Shown here piece after piece: positions 39,245 through 49,596 of a DNA stretch of 64,000 nucleotides. The notes below the pieces were generated by a model. It did not search any database. It worked only from the letters and a program-made list of their open reading frames with translations, and was not told the DNA's origin. Where the stretch lies: IMG/VR virus record IMGVR_UViG_3300023184_004198, positions 124,001 to 188,000 of that record; one strand, given 5' to 3'. A program made the translations under genes and the position numbers. This DNA is from a virus. How positions within the stretch are numbered: position 1 is the first letter of the stretch; each line of letters begins with the position of its first letter.

Positions 39245-41434
39245 ATGGCACAAGAAATTATCAACATCGGAGCAGTGGCCAACGACGGCGCTGGAGATCC
39301 TTTACGCACTGCGTTTACCAAAACCAACAACAACTTCAGTCAGTTGTTTGCAGCAGGTGGCGTGTCAGGTATTTCAAACGGCACTAGTAATATCAACATA
39401 TTAAACAGTGGTGCTATATTGATGAGCCCACAAGGCGTGGCCAATGTGATCACTGTCACTGCAACTGGCGCTACTGTTACAGGAACACTGATTGGAAACA
39501 CCACAATCAGTGCCGTGGGCAACGTTTTAGCAGGTCAGTTTTTCATTGGCAATGGATCACAACTTACTGGTGTTGTGTCTGTGGCTGCTGCGGCTCTGAT
39601 TACCGGAAACACATTGAGTTCTAACGTTGTAACCAGCAGTTTGACCACAGTGGGCACATTGGGTACGCTCAGTGTCACTGGTAATATTCGCGGTGGCAAT
39701 ATCAATACTCCTGGTGCAGTAGTTGCATCAGGTGATGTTTCTGGCACAAATGTCAATGCAGGCAGCAATGTTAACGCTTCAGGCAATGTCACTGGTGGAA
39801 ATGTAATAGTTGTAGCAGATGTATCAGCAGGTGGTGTTGTCAGTGCTGTGGGCAATGTCAGTGGCGCATATTTCATTGGCAATGGATCACAACTATCAGG
39901 TATTTCTGTAAGCTCTAATGCAGCATTATTGACTTATACCACATTGAGTAGTAATGTTACAGACAGTAGTCTGCGACAACTTGGTACATTGAATTATTTA
40001 AATGTTGGAAATGCATTAGGTGGCAATGGTGCCATCAACTCCAACAGTATTTCTGCTGGAACAACCATTGTGGCCACCGGCAACATCACTGGTGGTAACA
40101 TCAACACTGGAGGCATAGTCACCGCCACAGGGAATATTAATTCAGGTGCAATTATTTCTGCATTTGGCAACATTGCCACAGCAGCCAATATCTCAGGAGG
40201 CAATTTAAATATTGCTACTCAAATTTTCAGTGCTGGAGACATCAACGCTGTTGGTAATATTACAGGCGGTAATGTCAACACCGGTGGCGAATTGTTTGCT
40301 GCTGGCAATGTTTATGGCGCCAATATTCAAGGTGGTGCCAATGTATTTGCTACATTGCACACAGGAACCACAGTGTCAATGACTGGTAATATACGTGGTG
40401 GTAACCTGATCACAGCCGGTTTGGCCAATGTAGCAGGACGAGTAGAAGCTGGCAACATTTTAACTTATGGTACAGTTACTGCTATTGGCAACGTCACAGC
40501 ACCAAACTTCATAGGCAATGTTGTTGGTAATATCACTGGTACATTGTCTGCACCAGGATCCAATACACAAGTGGTGTTTAACGATTCTGGTACAGCCAAT
40601 GCCAATGCAAGTTTAACATTCAACAAGACCACTGGAGCACTCACAGCCAATGGTACTATAACAGGCGGCAATATTAACACAGCAGGCACACTCAGTGTTG
40701 GTGGTAGCACCATTATTGCTGGCAACTTGACAGTGAGTGGCACAACTGAATATACCAACGTTTCCACTTTGGCCATACAAGATCCTATCATCAGCATAGG
40801 TCGTGGTGCCAACAATGCTGCGCTGTTGAGCAGTGACGGCAAAGATCGCGGCGAACAATTGTATTATTTTAGTTCTGCTGAGCGATCGGCGTTTATTGGT
40901 TATCAAGCCAGCTCAGGCAAATTGATAGCAGCAGTACAAACTACCATTACCAACGAAGTTGTAACAGTCAACAGTTATGGAACCATTGTGGTTGGCACAG
41001 TAGAAGGCACAGCACTCAATGTCACCGGCAATGTACAAGGTGGCAATGTGATATCCAATGCTCTGGTGCAAGGTGCAAGCCTCAGCGTTACTGGTAACAC
41101 CGCCACAGTCACAAGTGCCAATTATCAAATTGGCTACAGAGACTTGCCGCAGATTACCACATTCAGCACTTTGGTTGCAGATGCCGGTGGCAAACATTAC
41201 TACGGTTCGGGCACTATTACTATCCCTGCCAGTGGTACACTGAATTTTGCTGTGGGCACTGCTATCTTGATTATTGCTAGTAACAGCACTACCATTGCTA
41301 ATGCCGCTGGTGTCACACTGATTCAAGCCGGCACTGGATCCACAGGATCAAGAACTTTGGCACAATACGGTGAGGCCAGCTTGGTCAAAGTGGCCACAGA
41401 TACCTGGTACATATCAGGCGTAGGAATAAGTTAA
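39245..41434 (+). CDS. Tail fibre/appendage protein with GNxTGGNxNT repeats
   Basis: 729 residues. The N-terminus MAQEIINIGAVANDGAGDPL then TAFTKTNNNFSQLFA is a common adaptor domain of T4-like phage appendages. From about 100 to 450, many short repeats (GNITGGNINTGGIVTATGNI type, 15-20 residues) predict a beta-helical shaft. The C-terminus ends TLAQYGEASLVKVATDTWYI, typical of structural fibres. Late element upstream, no strong SD. Confidence 0.88.
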   Translation: MAQEIINIGAVANDGAGDPLRTAFTKTNNNFSQLFAAGGVSGISNGTSNINILNSGAILMSPQGVANVITVTATGATVTGTLIGNTTISAVGNVLAGQFFIGNGSQLTGVVSVAAAALITGNTLSSNVVTSSLTTVGTLGTLSVTGNIRGGNINTPGAVVASGDVSGTNVNAGSNVNASGNVTGGNVIVVADVSAGGVVSAVGNVSGAYFIGNGSQLSGISVSSNAALLTYTTLSSNVTDSSLRQLGTLNYLNVGNALGGNGAINSNSISAGTTIVATGNITGGNINTGGIVTATGNINSGAIISAFGNIATAANISGGNLNIATQIFSAGDINAVGNITGGNVNTGGELFAAGNVYGANIQGGANVFATLHTGTTVSMTGNIRGGNLITAGLANVAGRVEAGNILTYGTVTAIGNVTAPNFIGNVVGNITGTLSAPGSNTQVVFNDSGTANANASLTFNKTTGALTANGTITGGNINTAGTLSVGGSTIIAGNLTVSGTTEYTNVSTLAIQDPIISIGRGANNAALLSSDGKDRGEQLYYFSSAERSAFIGYQASSGKLIAAVQTTITNEVVTVNSYGTIVVGTVEGTALNVTGNVQGGNVISNALVQGASLSVTGNTATVTSANYQIGYRDLPQITTFSTLVADAGGKHYYGSGTITIPASGTLNFAVGTAILIIASNSTTIANAAGVTLIQAGTGSTGSRTLAQYGEASLVKVATDTWYISGVGIS

Positions 41435-41973
41435 TGACTGGCATAATGACCGCTATCTCAGGATCAGTTGCTGGGAGAGTTTACGCCAGTGGCCTGTATC
41501 GAAGAACATATTCTGGATATTTCGCGGACAATGTAAACTATTTTGATGGTGCCTCACCCACTGCCTCGGCAGTGGACACATCACCTGTTGCTGTGCCAGG
41601 AACAATCCCCGCCGCAACCAGTTATCAATGGCTGGGCTACTGGTTGTCCACAGCAGACACACTGGTTGGTGGCACTAATACATTTTTTGGAATCACCTCA
41701 GATGATGCCAGTTACATGTGGGTTGGCAATACTGCAATCACAGGATATACCACAGGCAATGCCTTGATCAACAACGGTGGCCTTCATTCACCGGCTAGCA
41801 TTTATGCTGCATACCCAATGACTGCAGGAGTGTATTATCCCATTAGAATACAATATGGCAATAGTGGCAGCGGTGGCGCATTTGAATTTGTTGTGTACAG
41901 CAATTCTCTAGGGCTCTATACCACCACAATGACCAGTAATATCTTTTATAATTTGGTGCTAAATGGCTTCTAA
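41434..41973 (+). CDS. PA14/GLEYA-like carbohydrate-binding tail protein
   Basis: 179 residues overlapping the previous stop by one base. Contains SYQWLGYWLSTADTLVGG, FFGITSDDASYMWVGNTAIT and AGVYYPIRIQYGNSGSGGAF, the pattern of PA14/GLEYA domains (DD loop binding sugar with calcium). Probably a receptor-binding or fibre-tip subunit. The Hint adhesin has similar modules. Confidence 0.75.
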   Translation: MTGIMTAISGSVAGRVYASGLYRRTYSGYFADNVNYFDGASPTASAVDTSPVAVPGTIPAATSYQWLGYWLSTADTLVGGTNTFFGITSDDASYMWVGNTAITGYTTGNALINNGGLHSPASIYAAYPMTAGVYYPIRIQYGNSGSGGAFEFVVYSNSLGLYTTTMTSNIFYNLVLNGF

Positions 41974-41981
41974 CGTCACAA

Positions 41982-41987
41982 TAAATA
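41982..41987 (+). promoter_or_regulatory. Late element TAAATA
   Basis: CAATAAATATG, 21 bases before the start of the 1276-codon fibre gene. Confidence 0.5.
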
Positions 41988-42008
41988 TGTCAAAGGCTTA
42001 ATAACAAC

Positions 42009-45000
42009 ATGGCACAACCTGTTTGGATCACCCCCGCTGGAAGCCTAGGCATCATACCTGAAGGCATATTTTATCAAAACAGCATGCGGGCCTACGATCC
42101 TGATCCTGCACCAGGCACAGATCTGTATTATCGAGTCATATCAGGTACCTTGCCAGCCGGAATTCAATGCAGTGTCACTGGTTTAATTGCCGGCGTACCT
42201 CAGGCTGTGGCCAGTTTGCAAGGTGTACCACAACCAGTTAATCGCAACGAAACCAGCAAATTTACTCTGCGTGCCTACACTGAAAATGAAGCCACTGGGC
42301 AAATTTTGCGCATTGCGGATCGTACATTTACTCTCACAGTCAGTGGCAATGACATACCTGAATTTACCACGCCTATTGGATCATTCACCGCTAGTAATAC
42401 TGCACAGTTTGTGGGTGCAATTTCCGGCACAGAACTCACTGTAAGTTCTATTACATCAGGCACATTGAGCAATGGCATGGTTTTGCGCGGAACCAATATT
42501 GTTCCTGGAACAACCATTGTTGACACAGGAACAGCCAATGGCGGCACAGGCAAATACACTGTAAATATCAGTCAAACCAATTTAGGTACAACAATCACCG
42601 GCTGGATAGGCACCTATTACGACGGAGACCTTGTTGATCTAACATTTGGGTATACCAGTTTGGATCCCGACGAAACTATCACAGTCAGGCTGGTGTCAGG
42701 TGAATTACCATTGGGGCTGACACTCAGTACTTCAGGGCGTTTGTATGGATACATAGAACCTGCTGCCAATGTAAACAAAACTCCAGGTTACGACGAAACA
42801 CAAATTGACACAGTGCCTTATGACTTTGTAGTGTCTGCTATCAACAAAAATTATCAATTCACACTAGAAGTCACTGATGGGAAAAGCAGTAGTCTAAGAA
42901 CATTTACAATTTATGTTTACAACAAAAGTGATCTCACAGCAGACAATTCAATAGTAACAGGGGACAACACATTTGTCACAACTGATCAAATTGTGGATCG
43001 AAATCCATTCTTGGTCAATGCTGAGCCCAGTTATCTTGGTCGTGTGCGTTCTGACAACTATTTTGCCTATCAATTCAGGGCCAATGACTACGACACTGTG
43101 GATCTCACATATTCAATTGAAGTCAATCAAGGTGAGGGTCTTCCACCAGGATTAACACTGGATCCCACAACTGGTTGGTACTACGGATACATTCCAGATC
43201 AGGGACTGTTGGAAGTTACCTACAGTTTCAACATCACGGTAAGTCAAACTGACAATCCCACAATTACCAGTCAGCCATATCCTTTTACCTTGACCATTGT
43301 GGGCATTACCGACAGTGAATGTACTTGGATAACAGATTCAGATCTTGGTGTACTGGAAAATGGTGCCACAAGTTTGCTCAAAGTTGAAGCCATCAATCGT
43401 GGCAACAAACCACTGAGTTACAGATTAAAGAGTGGTGCATTCAATGAGTTACCACAGGGACTGACATTGTTGCCATCGGGAGAAATTGCCGGACGAGCAA
43501 CATTCAACACGTTTTCAGTGGACTTGGGATTTACCACATTTGATAAATCACAAAGCAACATCACCGGTATTAGTGAAACCACGTTTGACAGCTCATACAC
43601 GTTTACTGTAAACGCTTATGCTGAGGATCCCAGCCAAGATGTTTACAATGTGGCCAGTGTCACTGTGACCAATGGTGGTTCAGGCTACAGCGGCATCAAT
43701 TTACCTACATTGGAATTTTCAGCACCAATTGGTGCTGATGCAGAGCGAGCACAAGGAACGGCAGTGGTTTCAGGAGGTCAAATAGTTGCGGTTAATGTGA
43801 CCAATCAAGGTGCTGGTTACTACAGTCAACCCACACTGACAGTGACTCAAGGATTTGGTGGATCAGGTGCTGTGCTTACGCCGGTGATACAACCCTATGG
43901 CGCCAGAGATGCTATCTCAGTGTTCAAAACTTTCACTATCAGAGTATTCAGAGCTTACAACTATCCATATCAAAACTTGTATGTGGTGGCCATGCCGCCT
44001 GTAAATGACCGTGTACTGTTGGATCAACTGCTGACTAATCAAGAAATTTTTGTACCTGAATACATTTATCGCCCAGACGATGCCAACTTTGGTGTCAGTA
44101 CCGCGGTAAAATACGAGCATGCATATGGATTAGCACCTGAAACAATCGACACTTACGTGGCTAGTTTGTATCTGAATCATTATTGGAAGAATTTGATCTT
44201 AGGATCAATTGAAACAGCCCAGGCATTGGATGCCAATGGCAACGTGGTGTATGAAGTTGTTTACAGTAAAATTGTTGATGACCTTGTAAATTCAGCCGGA
44301 GAAAGTGTGAGCAAAATTGTAAATTTGCCATATTCCATAACTGATCCTGCAGATGGCAGCACAGAAATCACACAGGTGTATCCCAACAGTCTTGTGAACA
44401 TGCGAGATCAAGTTATTGACGTTGTGGGACAAATCAGCACAAAACTACCACTGTGGATGACTTCAAAACAAACCAATGGTCGTGTGTTGGGCTTTACCCC
44501 TGCTTGGGTGATATGTTATGCCAATCCTGGGCGATCAAAACAGATTGCTTATTATATTTCTGAATATTTTGCTCAACAATTAAACAGTGTAGATTTCAAA
44601 GTTGATAGGTATGTGCTAGACCGTACATTGAGCAAAAATTGGAATACCGAAACACAACAATGGACTCCCACAGGAAGTCTTACCACATTTGACTACTATA
44701 ATACCACTGGATATGTTGACATTGGTCTAGTGGAATGTGCTACCAATCTAGCCTATGACGACATCAATTACAGAACCCTGGACGAAATAAATGCCTTGGG
44801 CGGCATAGATGGACTGACCTGGATCGATGATGGTGGTGTAGCACCATTTGGCACCAAGGTAGTAATCAGAGATGGTACACGAATTATTTTTGTCAAACAA
44901 GAAGGATATTTCAATTATAGCACACCAGACGATGCTTGGCAACAATACACTTCTTTGTATGATGAAACTTCATTTGACCCTGTGTTGATAAATGATGCTG

Positions 45001-45839
45001 TGGGCAGTTTTGATAGTGCTTACACCATTCCCGGCGGATATCAAGTGCAATGTTCTGCCACTGTTGCTGCCACAGATCGAATCACTTGTTCAGATACCAC
45101 AGACATGACTGTGGGGGACATTATTTGGTTCACTGGTTCAACATTTGGTGGAGTCGTAGGATTTGGCACCAACAATCAAATTTATTGTGTGTATGACAAA
45201 CCCAATGCCACTCAATTCCGTATTGCAGAAATTGATGGCACTTTTCGAGCATCAATTTCAGGAACCACACTTGTTGTGAGCACTGTGCTCACTGGTGTTT
45301 TACAAGTTGGTGACGTTTTATTAGGAAGCGGAATTGCGGCTGGCACCCAGATCACTGCTTTTGCTAATGGCAGTGGGGGGACAGGAACATACACTGTTAG
45401 CATAAGTCAAACTGTGGCTCTTTCTACTGTGACTGCTACTGCCAGTCCGCCTTTGCAACTGACCACTGCCACAGGAGATATGACCGCTAGTTGGGGCAAT
45501 TACCGCATGGACATTTATAAGATTTCTATACAACCTGCCACAGCAACTGATCCAGCAATTGTTACGTTGAATCCATTACAACAAGTTGCACCCAATGACT
45601 TTGTCACAGTCACGCAAGGTACAACGTACGGTACAGCACAGTTGTACAGACCCACTGCACCAGGATCTGGGCTGAACTTAATAAATTGGCAGTCACTGAT
45701 CACTGTGATCACTGTGATTGGCAATGAAACCACATTTGATGAAGCCAGTATGCAGTTCATTGAGCCTGTGGATATGTACGATACTAGCGATGCACTAGAT
45801 AAATATCTGGTATTTCCCAAACAGAATATTTTGGTATAA
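42009..45839 (+). CDS. Giant tail/baseplate adhesin with Ig-like repeats
   Basis: 1276 residues. Several cadherin/He_PIG-like Ig modules ([80 protein letters not shown]) cover about 25-560. A related insert appears twice ([20 protein letters not shown] about 137 and [20 protein letters not shown] about 1080), evidence of internal duplication. The C-terminal half has baseplate-like [18 protein letters not shown]. Virion location inferred from context. Confidence 0.82.
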   Translation: MAQPVWITPAGSLGIIPEGIFYQNSMRAYDPDPAPGTDLYYRVISGTLPAGIQCSVTGLIAGVPQAVASLQGVPQPVNRNETSKFTLRAYTENEATGQILRIADRTFTLTVSGNDIPEFTTPIGSFTASNTAQFVGAISGTELTVSSITSGTLSNGMVLRGTNIVPGTTIVDTGTANGGTGKYTVNISQTNLGTTITGWIGTYYDGDLVDLTFGYTSLDPDETITVRLVSGELPLGLTLSTSGRLYGYIEPAANVNKTPGYDETQIDTVPYDFVVSAINKNYQFTLEVTDGKSSSLRTFTIYVYNKSDLTADNSIVTGDNTFVTTDQIVDRNPFLVNAEPSYLGRVRSDNYFAYQFRANDYDTVDLTYSIEVNQGEGLPPGLTLDPTTGWYYGYIPDQGLLEVTYSFNITVSQTDNPTITSQPYPFTLTIVGITDSECTWITDSDLGVLENGATSLLKVEAINRGNKPLSYRLKSGAFNELPQGLTLLPSGEIAGRATFNTFSVDLGFTTFDKSQSNITGISETTFDSSYTFTVNAYAEDPSQDVYNVASVTVTNGGSGYSGINLPTLEFSAPIGADAERAQGTAVVSGGQIVAVNVTNQGAGYYSQPTLTVTQGFGGSGAVLTPVIQPYGARDAISVFKTFTIRVFRAYNYPYQNLYVVAMPPVNDRVLLDQLLTNQEIFVPEYIYRPDDANFGVSTAVKYEHAYGLAPETIDTYVASLYLNHYWKNLILGSIETAQALDANGNVVYEVVYSKIVDDLVNSAGESVSKIVNLPYSITDPADGSTEITQVYPNSLVNMRDQVIDVVGQISTKLPLWMTSKQTNGRVLGFTPAWVICYANPGRSKQIAYYISEYFAQQLNSVDFKVDRYVLDRTLSKNWNTETQQWTPTGSLTTFDYYNTTGYVDIGLVECATNLAYDDINYRTLDEINALGGIDGLTWIDDGGVAPFGTKVVIRDGTRIIFVKQEGYFNYSTPDDAWQQYTSLYDETSFDPVLINDAVGSFDSAYTIPGGYQVQCSATVAATDRITCSDTTDMTVGDIIWFTGSTFGGVVGFGTNNQIYCVYDKPNATQFRIAEIDGTFRASISGTTLVVSTVLTGVLQVGDVLLGSGIAAGTQITAFANGSGGTGTYTVSISQTVALSTVTATASPPLQLTTATGDMTASWGNYRMDIYKISIQPATATDPAIVTLNPLQQVAPNDFVTVTQGTTYGTAQLYRPTAPGSGLNLINWQSLITVITVIGNETTFDEASMQFIEPVDMYDTSDALDKYLVFPKQNILV

Positions 45840-45851
45840 CAAGGATAACCA

Positions 45852-47354
45852 ATGTCAAGTAATATTAACCCAAACAACATTGACGGCACATACCCCATTG
45901 CTGGTCAAGACAATAACTCACAAGGTTTTCGTGACAATTTCACGCAGACCAAAGTTAACTTTCAGTATGCAGCCGATGAAATCAATGACTTGCAGGCCAA
46001 GGGTATTTTCAAAGCAGCACTTACTGGTACCACACTTGACAACAACATGAATGATGCGCTGTTGTATGCTGCCTTGATTCAAGATTTTGCCGCGGTAAAA
46101 ATTGCACCCAGTCCGATTTCAGGCACATTAACATTGAATTATGCATCAGCACACTATCAAAGTTATACCACTGCCTCAGCAGGCAGTGTAACTCTGGCAT
46201 TTTCTAACTTTCCACCGTCGGGTACATATGGTTACATGAAATTGCAATTTACTGTGACCAATGTGAGTTACACATTGACCTTGCCTGCCGCAGTGAGTTT
46301 GGGTATCACAGGTGTGCAAGGTATTAGTCCTGGCACAGCAGGTATTCCCAATACCATTACATTTGGAACTACTGGTGTATATGAATTTGGTTTTGGCAGT
46401 TATGATGGTGGTAGCACCATAACCGTGTTTGACTTGAATCGTCCGTTGACATCCTTAGGAGGTGGTGCAGTCACTGTAGGTAGCCTAACTGCCAGTAGTT
46501 TTGTCAGCGCAACAGGCAATGTGATTGGTGGCAACATCAACTCAGCAGGTCTAGCATCAATCACTGGCAATGTGATTGGTGGCAACATCAACTCAGCAGG
46601 TCTAGCATCAATCACTGGCAACATTCAAGGTGGCAATCTTCGCACAGTTGGCTTGGTCAGTGCCACAGGCAATGTCACAGGTGGCAACATTAATGGATTT
46701 GTCAGACCCTCCGTAGGCACTGCAACAGTTCCTGCATTGTCATTTACCACAGGCCTCAATATGACCACTCCTACAGCAGGTGCTGTAGAGTATGACGGTG
46801 TTACATTCTATGGTACTCCCAATGCCAGCAATCGCGGTGTTTTAAACACATCGCACTTCATGGTCCTGGCCAGCGATTACATTGGCAGCGATACAAGTTC
46901 TGCACAAAAAGTTTTTAACCTAGGCACAGGATCAGCAGGTGCAATCACACTGCCTGCCAGCACCGCTTATTTCATGGAAGCAGTGTACTACATCACACGA
47001 GGAGTGGGATCAAATTCACACACATTGAGCACACTGTTTGCACTGAGTTCAGCATTGACCGGTATTACATACACTGCCGATACTACTAGTACCACTGGTA
47101 ATACCCTGGGTGCTGTGAGTAGAATATATGGTACAGCGGCCACAGCAGTGGCAGTCACTGGTGCCAGTACCAGTACAACTGAAAACATCACTGTGGTAAT
47201 TCGTGGCATTGTTCGTACCAATGCATCTACAACCTTTACACCACAAGTGCAATACAGTTCGGCACCAGGTGGCGCTCCCACATTCTTGACCAACAGTTAT
47301 ATTCGATTGACACCAATCGGTAGCGGTGCTGTGACTTATGTGGGCAACTGGTAA
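45852..47354 (+). CDS. Tail fibre protein with recent 51-base duplication
   Basis: 500 residues. N-terminus MSSNINPNNIDGTYPIAGQD then DNSQGFRDNFTQTKVNFQYA is another common T4-like appendage start. Central GNVIGGNINSAGLASIT repeats, two of which are identical at DNA level. C-terminal domain from about 310 (FMVLASDYIGSDTSSAQKVF) is a compact beta head likely used for binding. AAGGATAACC upstream. Confidence 0.85.
   Translation: MSSNINPNNIDGTYPIAGQDNNSQGFRDNFTQTKVNFQYAADEINDLQAKGIFKAALTGTTLDNNMNDALLYAALIQDFAAVKIAPSPISGTLTLNYASAHYQSYTTASAGSVTLAFSNFPPSGTYGYMKLQFTVTNVSYTLTLPAAVSLGITGVQGISPGTAGIPNTITFGTTGVYEFGFGSYDGGSTITVFDLNRPLTSLGGGAVTVGSLTASSFVSATGNVIGGNINSAGLASITGNVIGGNINSAGLASITGNIQGGNLRTVGLVSATGNVTGGNINGFVRPSVGTATVPALSFTTGLNMTTPTAGAVEYDGVTFYGTPNASNRGVLNTSHFMVLASDYIGSDTSSAQKVFNLGTGSAGAITLPASTAYFMEAVYYITRGVGSNSHTLSTLFALSSALTGITYTADTTSTTGNTLGAVSRIYGTAATAVAVTGASTSTTENITVVIRGIVRTNASTTFTPQVQYSSAPGGAPTFLTNSYIRLTPIGSGAVTYVGNW
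46518..46619 (+). repeat. Exact 51-base tandem duplication
   Basis: Two identical 51-base units (46518-46568 and 46569-46619), each encoding 17 residues of the fibre shaft. Identity at synonymous sites indicates a very recent event or ongoing slippage. Confidence 0.95.
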
Positions 47355-47364
47355 TCCAAACGCC

Positions 47365-47394
47365 TTGACTTTCATCAGCGGTCTGCTGTATAAT
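47365..47394 (+). promoter_or_regulatory. Sigma70 promoter TTGACT-18-TATAAT, leaderless
   Basis: TTGACT 47365-47370, TATAAT 47389-47394; predicted +1 about 47401, at the ATG (47400). Starts the replication-related operon. Confidence 0.7.
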
Positions 47395-47399
47395 ATACT

Positions 47400-47636
47400 A
47401 TGGAACATCCGCTGATAGGCCCACTTGATGAATTAACGCTGGAAGAACTCGGCGCCAAAGTCAACGAACTGGGTAAAAAATTGGGCATTGCTGCCCGCAC
47501 TGGAAATGGCCATTTGTGTAATCAAATACGCATGGCCATGGAAAACTATCAAAACATGTATCAAACCCGGTTGCAAGAGAGTTATAAAAAAGCTCAAGGT
47601 GACTCAAACTTCGACGACAAAATAAACATCCAATGA
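47400..47636 (+). CDS. Hypothetical helical protein
   Basis: 78 residues, leaderless start. LDELTLEELGAKVNELGKKL then IRMAMENYQNMYQTRLQESY: two helices. First gene of the operon running toward the clamp loader. ATGA overlap with the next gene. Confidence 0.65.
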   Translation: MEHPLIGPLDELTLEELGAKVNELGKKLGIAARTGNGHLCNQIRMAMENYQNMYQTRLQESYKKAQGDSNFDDKINIQ

Positions 47637-48235
47637 ACGTTAGACTACAATACGACCTAGATTTCCTGGCAGGAATCTACTACGACGACCGATTGCAATT
47701 AAACAGTTACTCAGTGAGCATGAGTTTGTTGACCAAAACCATGGATGCTGCCAACACTAACATTGCCATGGATCGACTGAAAATGTTCATGCACGGTGAA
47801 TTGGCCAATACTGTGTTCGTTAACCAAGCACACAGAGAACGTGCTGAAATGTTGCAGATCATGGGTGTGAATGTGACCACATTGCCCGAAGAACCAGTAG
47901 ACCAGATTGTGGGCATGATGCTATACTACAAGCTCAATGCCATCATGGAAGGACGCATGAGTGTGACCAGATTGGATCTCATGAGTGCATTAGGCGATTC
48001 AGTTTGGTATCAACATGACGCTGATGAAGACTCACCAGGTCCATTCAGAGCCGAAGGCTGGTGGCATGAACCCACTGTGCAACATGACACTGTGGCTCAG
48101 GGAGATGCTGGAGACAACGTGGTCAAAGTCATACCCAATGCCTGGATTGAATACGGCTTGACCTGGCCCGAAAACACACCTGAACCCACTGCCAACACTG
48201 TGGTATTTGCCAATTTCTCAAAAAATGAAGACTAA
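47633..48235 (+). CDS. Phage hypothetical protein
   Basis: 200 residues. RLQYDLDFLAGIYYDDRLQL and AMDRLKMFMHGELANTVFVN, then an acidic C-terminus. I believe homologues sit near replication genes in T4-like marine phages, but no function is known to me. Overlaps the next start by about 11 bases. Confidence 0.65.
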   Translation: MNVRLQYDLDFLAGIYYDDRLQLNSYSVSMSLLTKTMDAANTNIAMDRLKMFMHGELANTVFVNQAHRERAEMLQIMGVNVTTLPEEPVDQIVGMMLYYKLNAIMEGRMSVTRLDLMSALGDSVWYQHDADEDSPGPFRAEGWWHEPTVQHDTVAQGDAGDNVVKVIPNAWIEYGLTWPENTPEPTANTVVFANFSKNED

Positions 48236-48737
48236 TCAATACGGCGAAATTATATATAACGAAAGTGATCTTGTGAACATGATCATGAGTGGCGCTACTA
48301 TAGATGGCTTGAAAGGCATGCTGGTTGAGTCAGGCGTGAATTTAGAAACAGCGTCAGCATATTTAGAGCAGGTGCCGGAACTAATTGAATACTCATTTAC
48401 AGACATGACTGTGGAAGAGTTTGATGTAATGAAACAGAACTCCTGGCACATGCCTGAAGAGTACAAACAGTTGGACATTGCCGAATATGTGTTGAGCCTG
48501 TGCGACTCAGATGCTCGACTGCAACGCTGTGGTCAAGAACTGTTGTTGTTTCAAGAACGCAACTTGTTTGATTTGTTGCGTTATCTCAAATATCTTGTGG
48601 ATACGTTGACAGCCAACCACATGATTTGGGGAGTAGGACGTGGGTCCAGTGTGGCCAGTTACGTGTTGTACTTGTTGGGTGTGCATAGAATTGACAGTAT
48701 GTTCTATGATTTAGATCCCACAGAGTTCTTGCGTTAA
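48225..48737 (+). CDS. Stand-alone fragment resembling DNA polymerase III alpha (DnaE)
   Basis: 170 residues from ATG 48225. The C-terminus WGVGRGSSVASYVLYLLGVH then YDLDPTEFLR mirrors the DnaE/PolC palm motif GRGSAAGSLVAYLLGI...FERFL that helps bind incoming nucleotide. The preceding region is helical. The PHP, catalytic Asp pair and fingers are absent, so it cannot be a polymerase alone. May be a decoy, inhibitor or accessory that contacts polymerase partners. Confidence 0.6.
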   Translation: MKTNQYGEIIYNESDLVNMIMSGATIDGLKGMLVESGVNLETASAYLEQVPELIEYSFTDMTVEEFDVMKQNSWHMPEEYKQLDIAEYVLSLCDSDARLQRCGQELLLFQERNLFDLLRYLKYLVDTLTANHMIWGVGRGSSVASYVLYLLGVHRIDSMFYDLDPTEFLR

Positions 48738-48758
48738 ATAGAGTTTTAGGAGAAAGAC

Positions 48759-48986
48759 ATGACCAAAGAAGTATACAAAAGTGCTCGTGGCAAACCTGTG
48801 GACATGGGAGCATTGCGTTTAAAAAATGAAAAAGAACGTGCAGTAGGCAATATGAAAGTGAATGCTCGTGGTGACGCTGTGGATGAAGGCAATCACCCAG
48901 TTCAAAGCCGACCACAACAGGTGCATAAACAATATCAACAACAGATTCAAGCAAAAACTTCTTCACACAAATGGGATTTAGATTAA
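48759..48986 (+). CDS. Hypothetical basic protein
   Basis: 75 residues with AGGAG upstream. Lys/Arg-rich, unstructured-looking (SARGKPVDMGALRLKNEKER, GNMKVNARGDAVDEGNHPVQ). Overlaps the co-chaperonin start by one base. Possibly virion-associated or DNA-binding; unknown. Confidence 0.6.
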   Translation: MTKEVYKSARGKPVDMGALRLKNEKERAVGNMKVNARGDAVDEGNHPVQSRPQQVHKQYQQQIQAKTSSHKWDLD

Positions 48987-49363
48987 TGAAAGCAGCATAC
49001 AGCGCACATAGAGTTAGCAAGTTACAAGCATTAAATGATTCAGTGTTAGTAGAAGATATGGTATTTGATGAACGCCTTTCAAATGGCGGTATTGTGCTGT
49101 TAAACGACAATGGCAAGAGTTCAGGTATTCGTCCACGCTGGGGGCGAGTGTATGCCATTGGTCCTGAGCAGCAAGATGTGCGGGTAGGTGAGTGGATTTG
49201 TGTGGCACACGGACGTTGGACACGTGGCCTGGACATTGAAGATGACAAAGGCAAACGTACCATTCGCAAAATTGACCCCAAAGATATCTTGATGTCAGCA
49301 GATGAAAAACCATCAGATGTCACATTCTCTGATGCTATTCACGTTGAACGCAAAGAACGATGA
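48986..49363 (+). CDS. GroES-like co-chaperonin (T4 gp31 analogue)
   Basis: 125 residues from ATG 48986. LNDSVLVEDMVFDERLSNGG ... PRWGRVYAIGPEQQDVRVGE follows the GroES barrel (D-V-V-, K/L-GGI-, GxVxAxGxG, V-xG-). The VWLxxHGRWTRGL-type ending and the long loop between strands resemble phage gp31-type proteins that partner with host GroEL for capsid protein folding. Assigned by fold pattern. Confidence 0.75.
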   Translation: MKAAYSAHRVSKLQALNDSVLVEDMVFDERLSNGGIVLLNDNGKSSGIRPRWGRVYAIGPEQQDVRVGEWICVAHGRWTRGLDIEDDKGKRTIRKIDPKDILMSADEKPSDVTFSDAIHVERKER

Positions 49364-49593
49364 AAATTGACTGGAACGTTGACCAAGTGATTGGTGAATG
49401 TCAAAAAATGTATTACGGGGCAACGGATCCATATGTCACAGGTTGGAACAATTGGCCTTGCAAACAAGACTTGTATCGTGTAAAATTTGCTGTGGACGAA
49501 ATGTTAAAAAACACCAGTACGTTCACTGGTGAAGAAAAGTGGTTGTTGGAACAAGAACAACAACAGATGTGGAAAATACTAAAATCAAGGTAA
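49360..49593 (+). CDS. Hypothetical small protein
   Basis: 77 residues. MKIDWNVDQVIGECQKMYYG, GWNNWPCKQDLYRVKFAVDE. ATGA coupling to the co-chaperonin gene. No family recognised. Confidence 0.6.
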   Translation: MKIDWNVDQVIGECQKMYYGATDPYVTGWNNWPCKQDLYRVKFAVDEMLKNTSTFTGEEKWLLEQEQQQMWKILKSR

Positions 49594-49596
49594 AAC

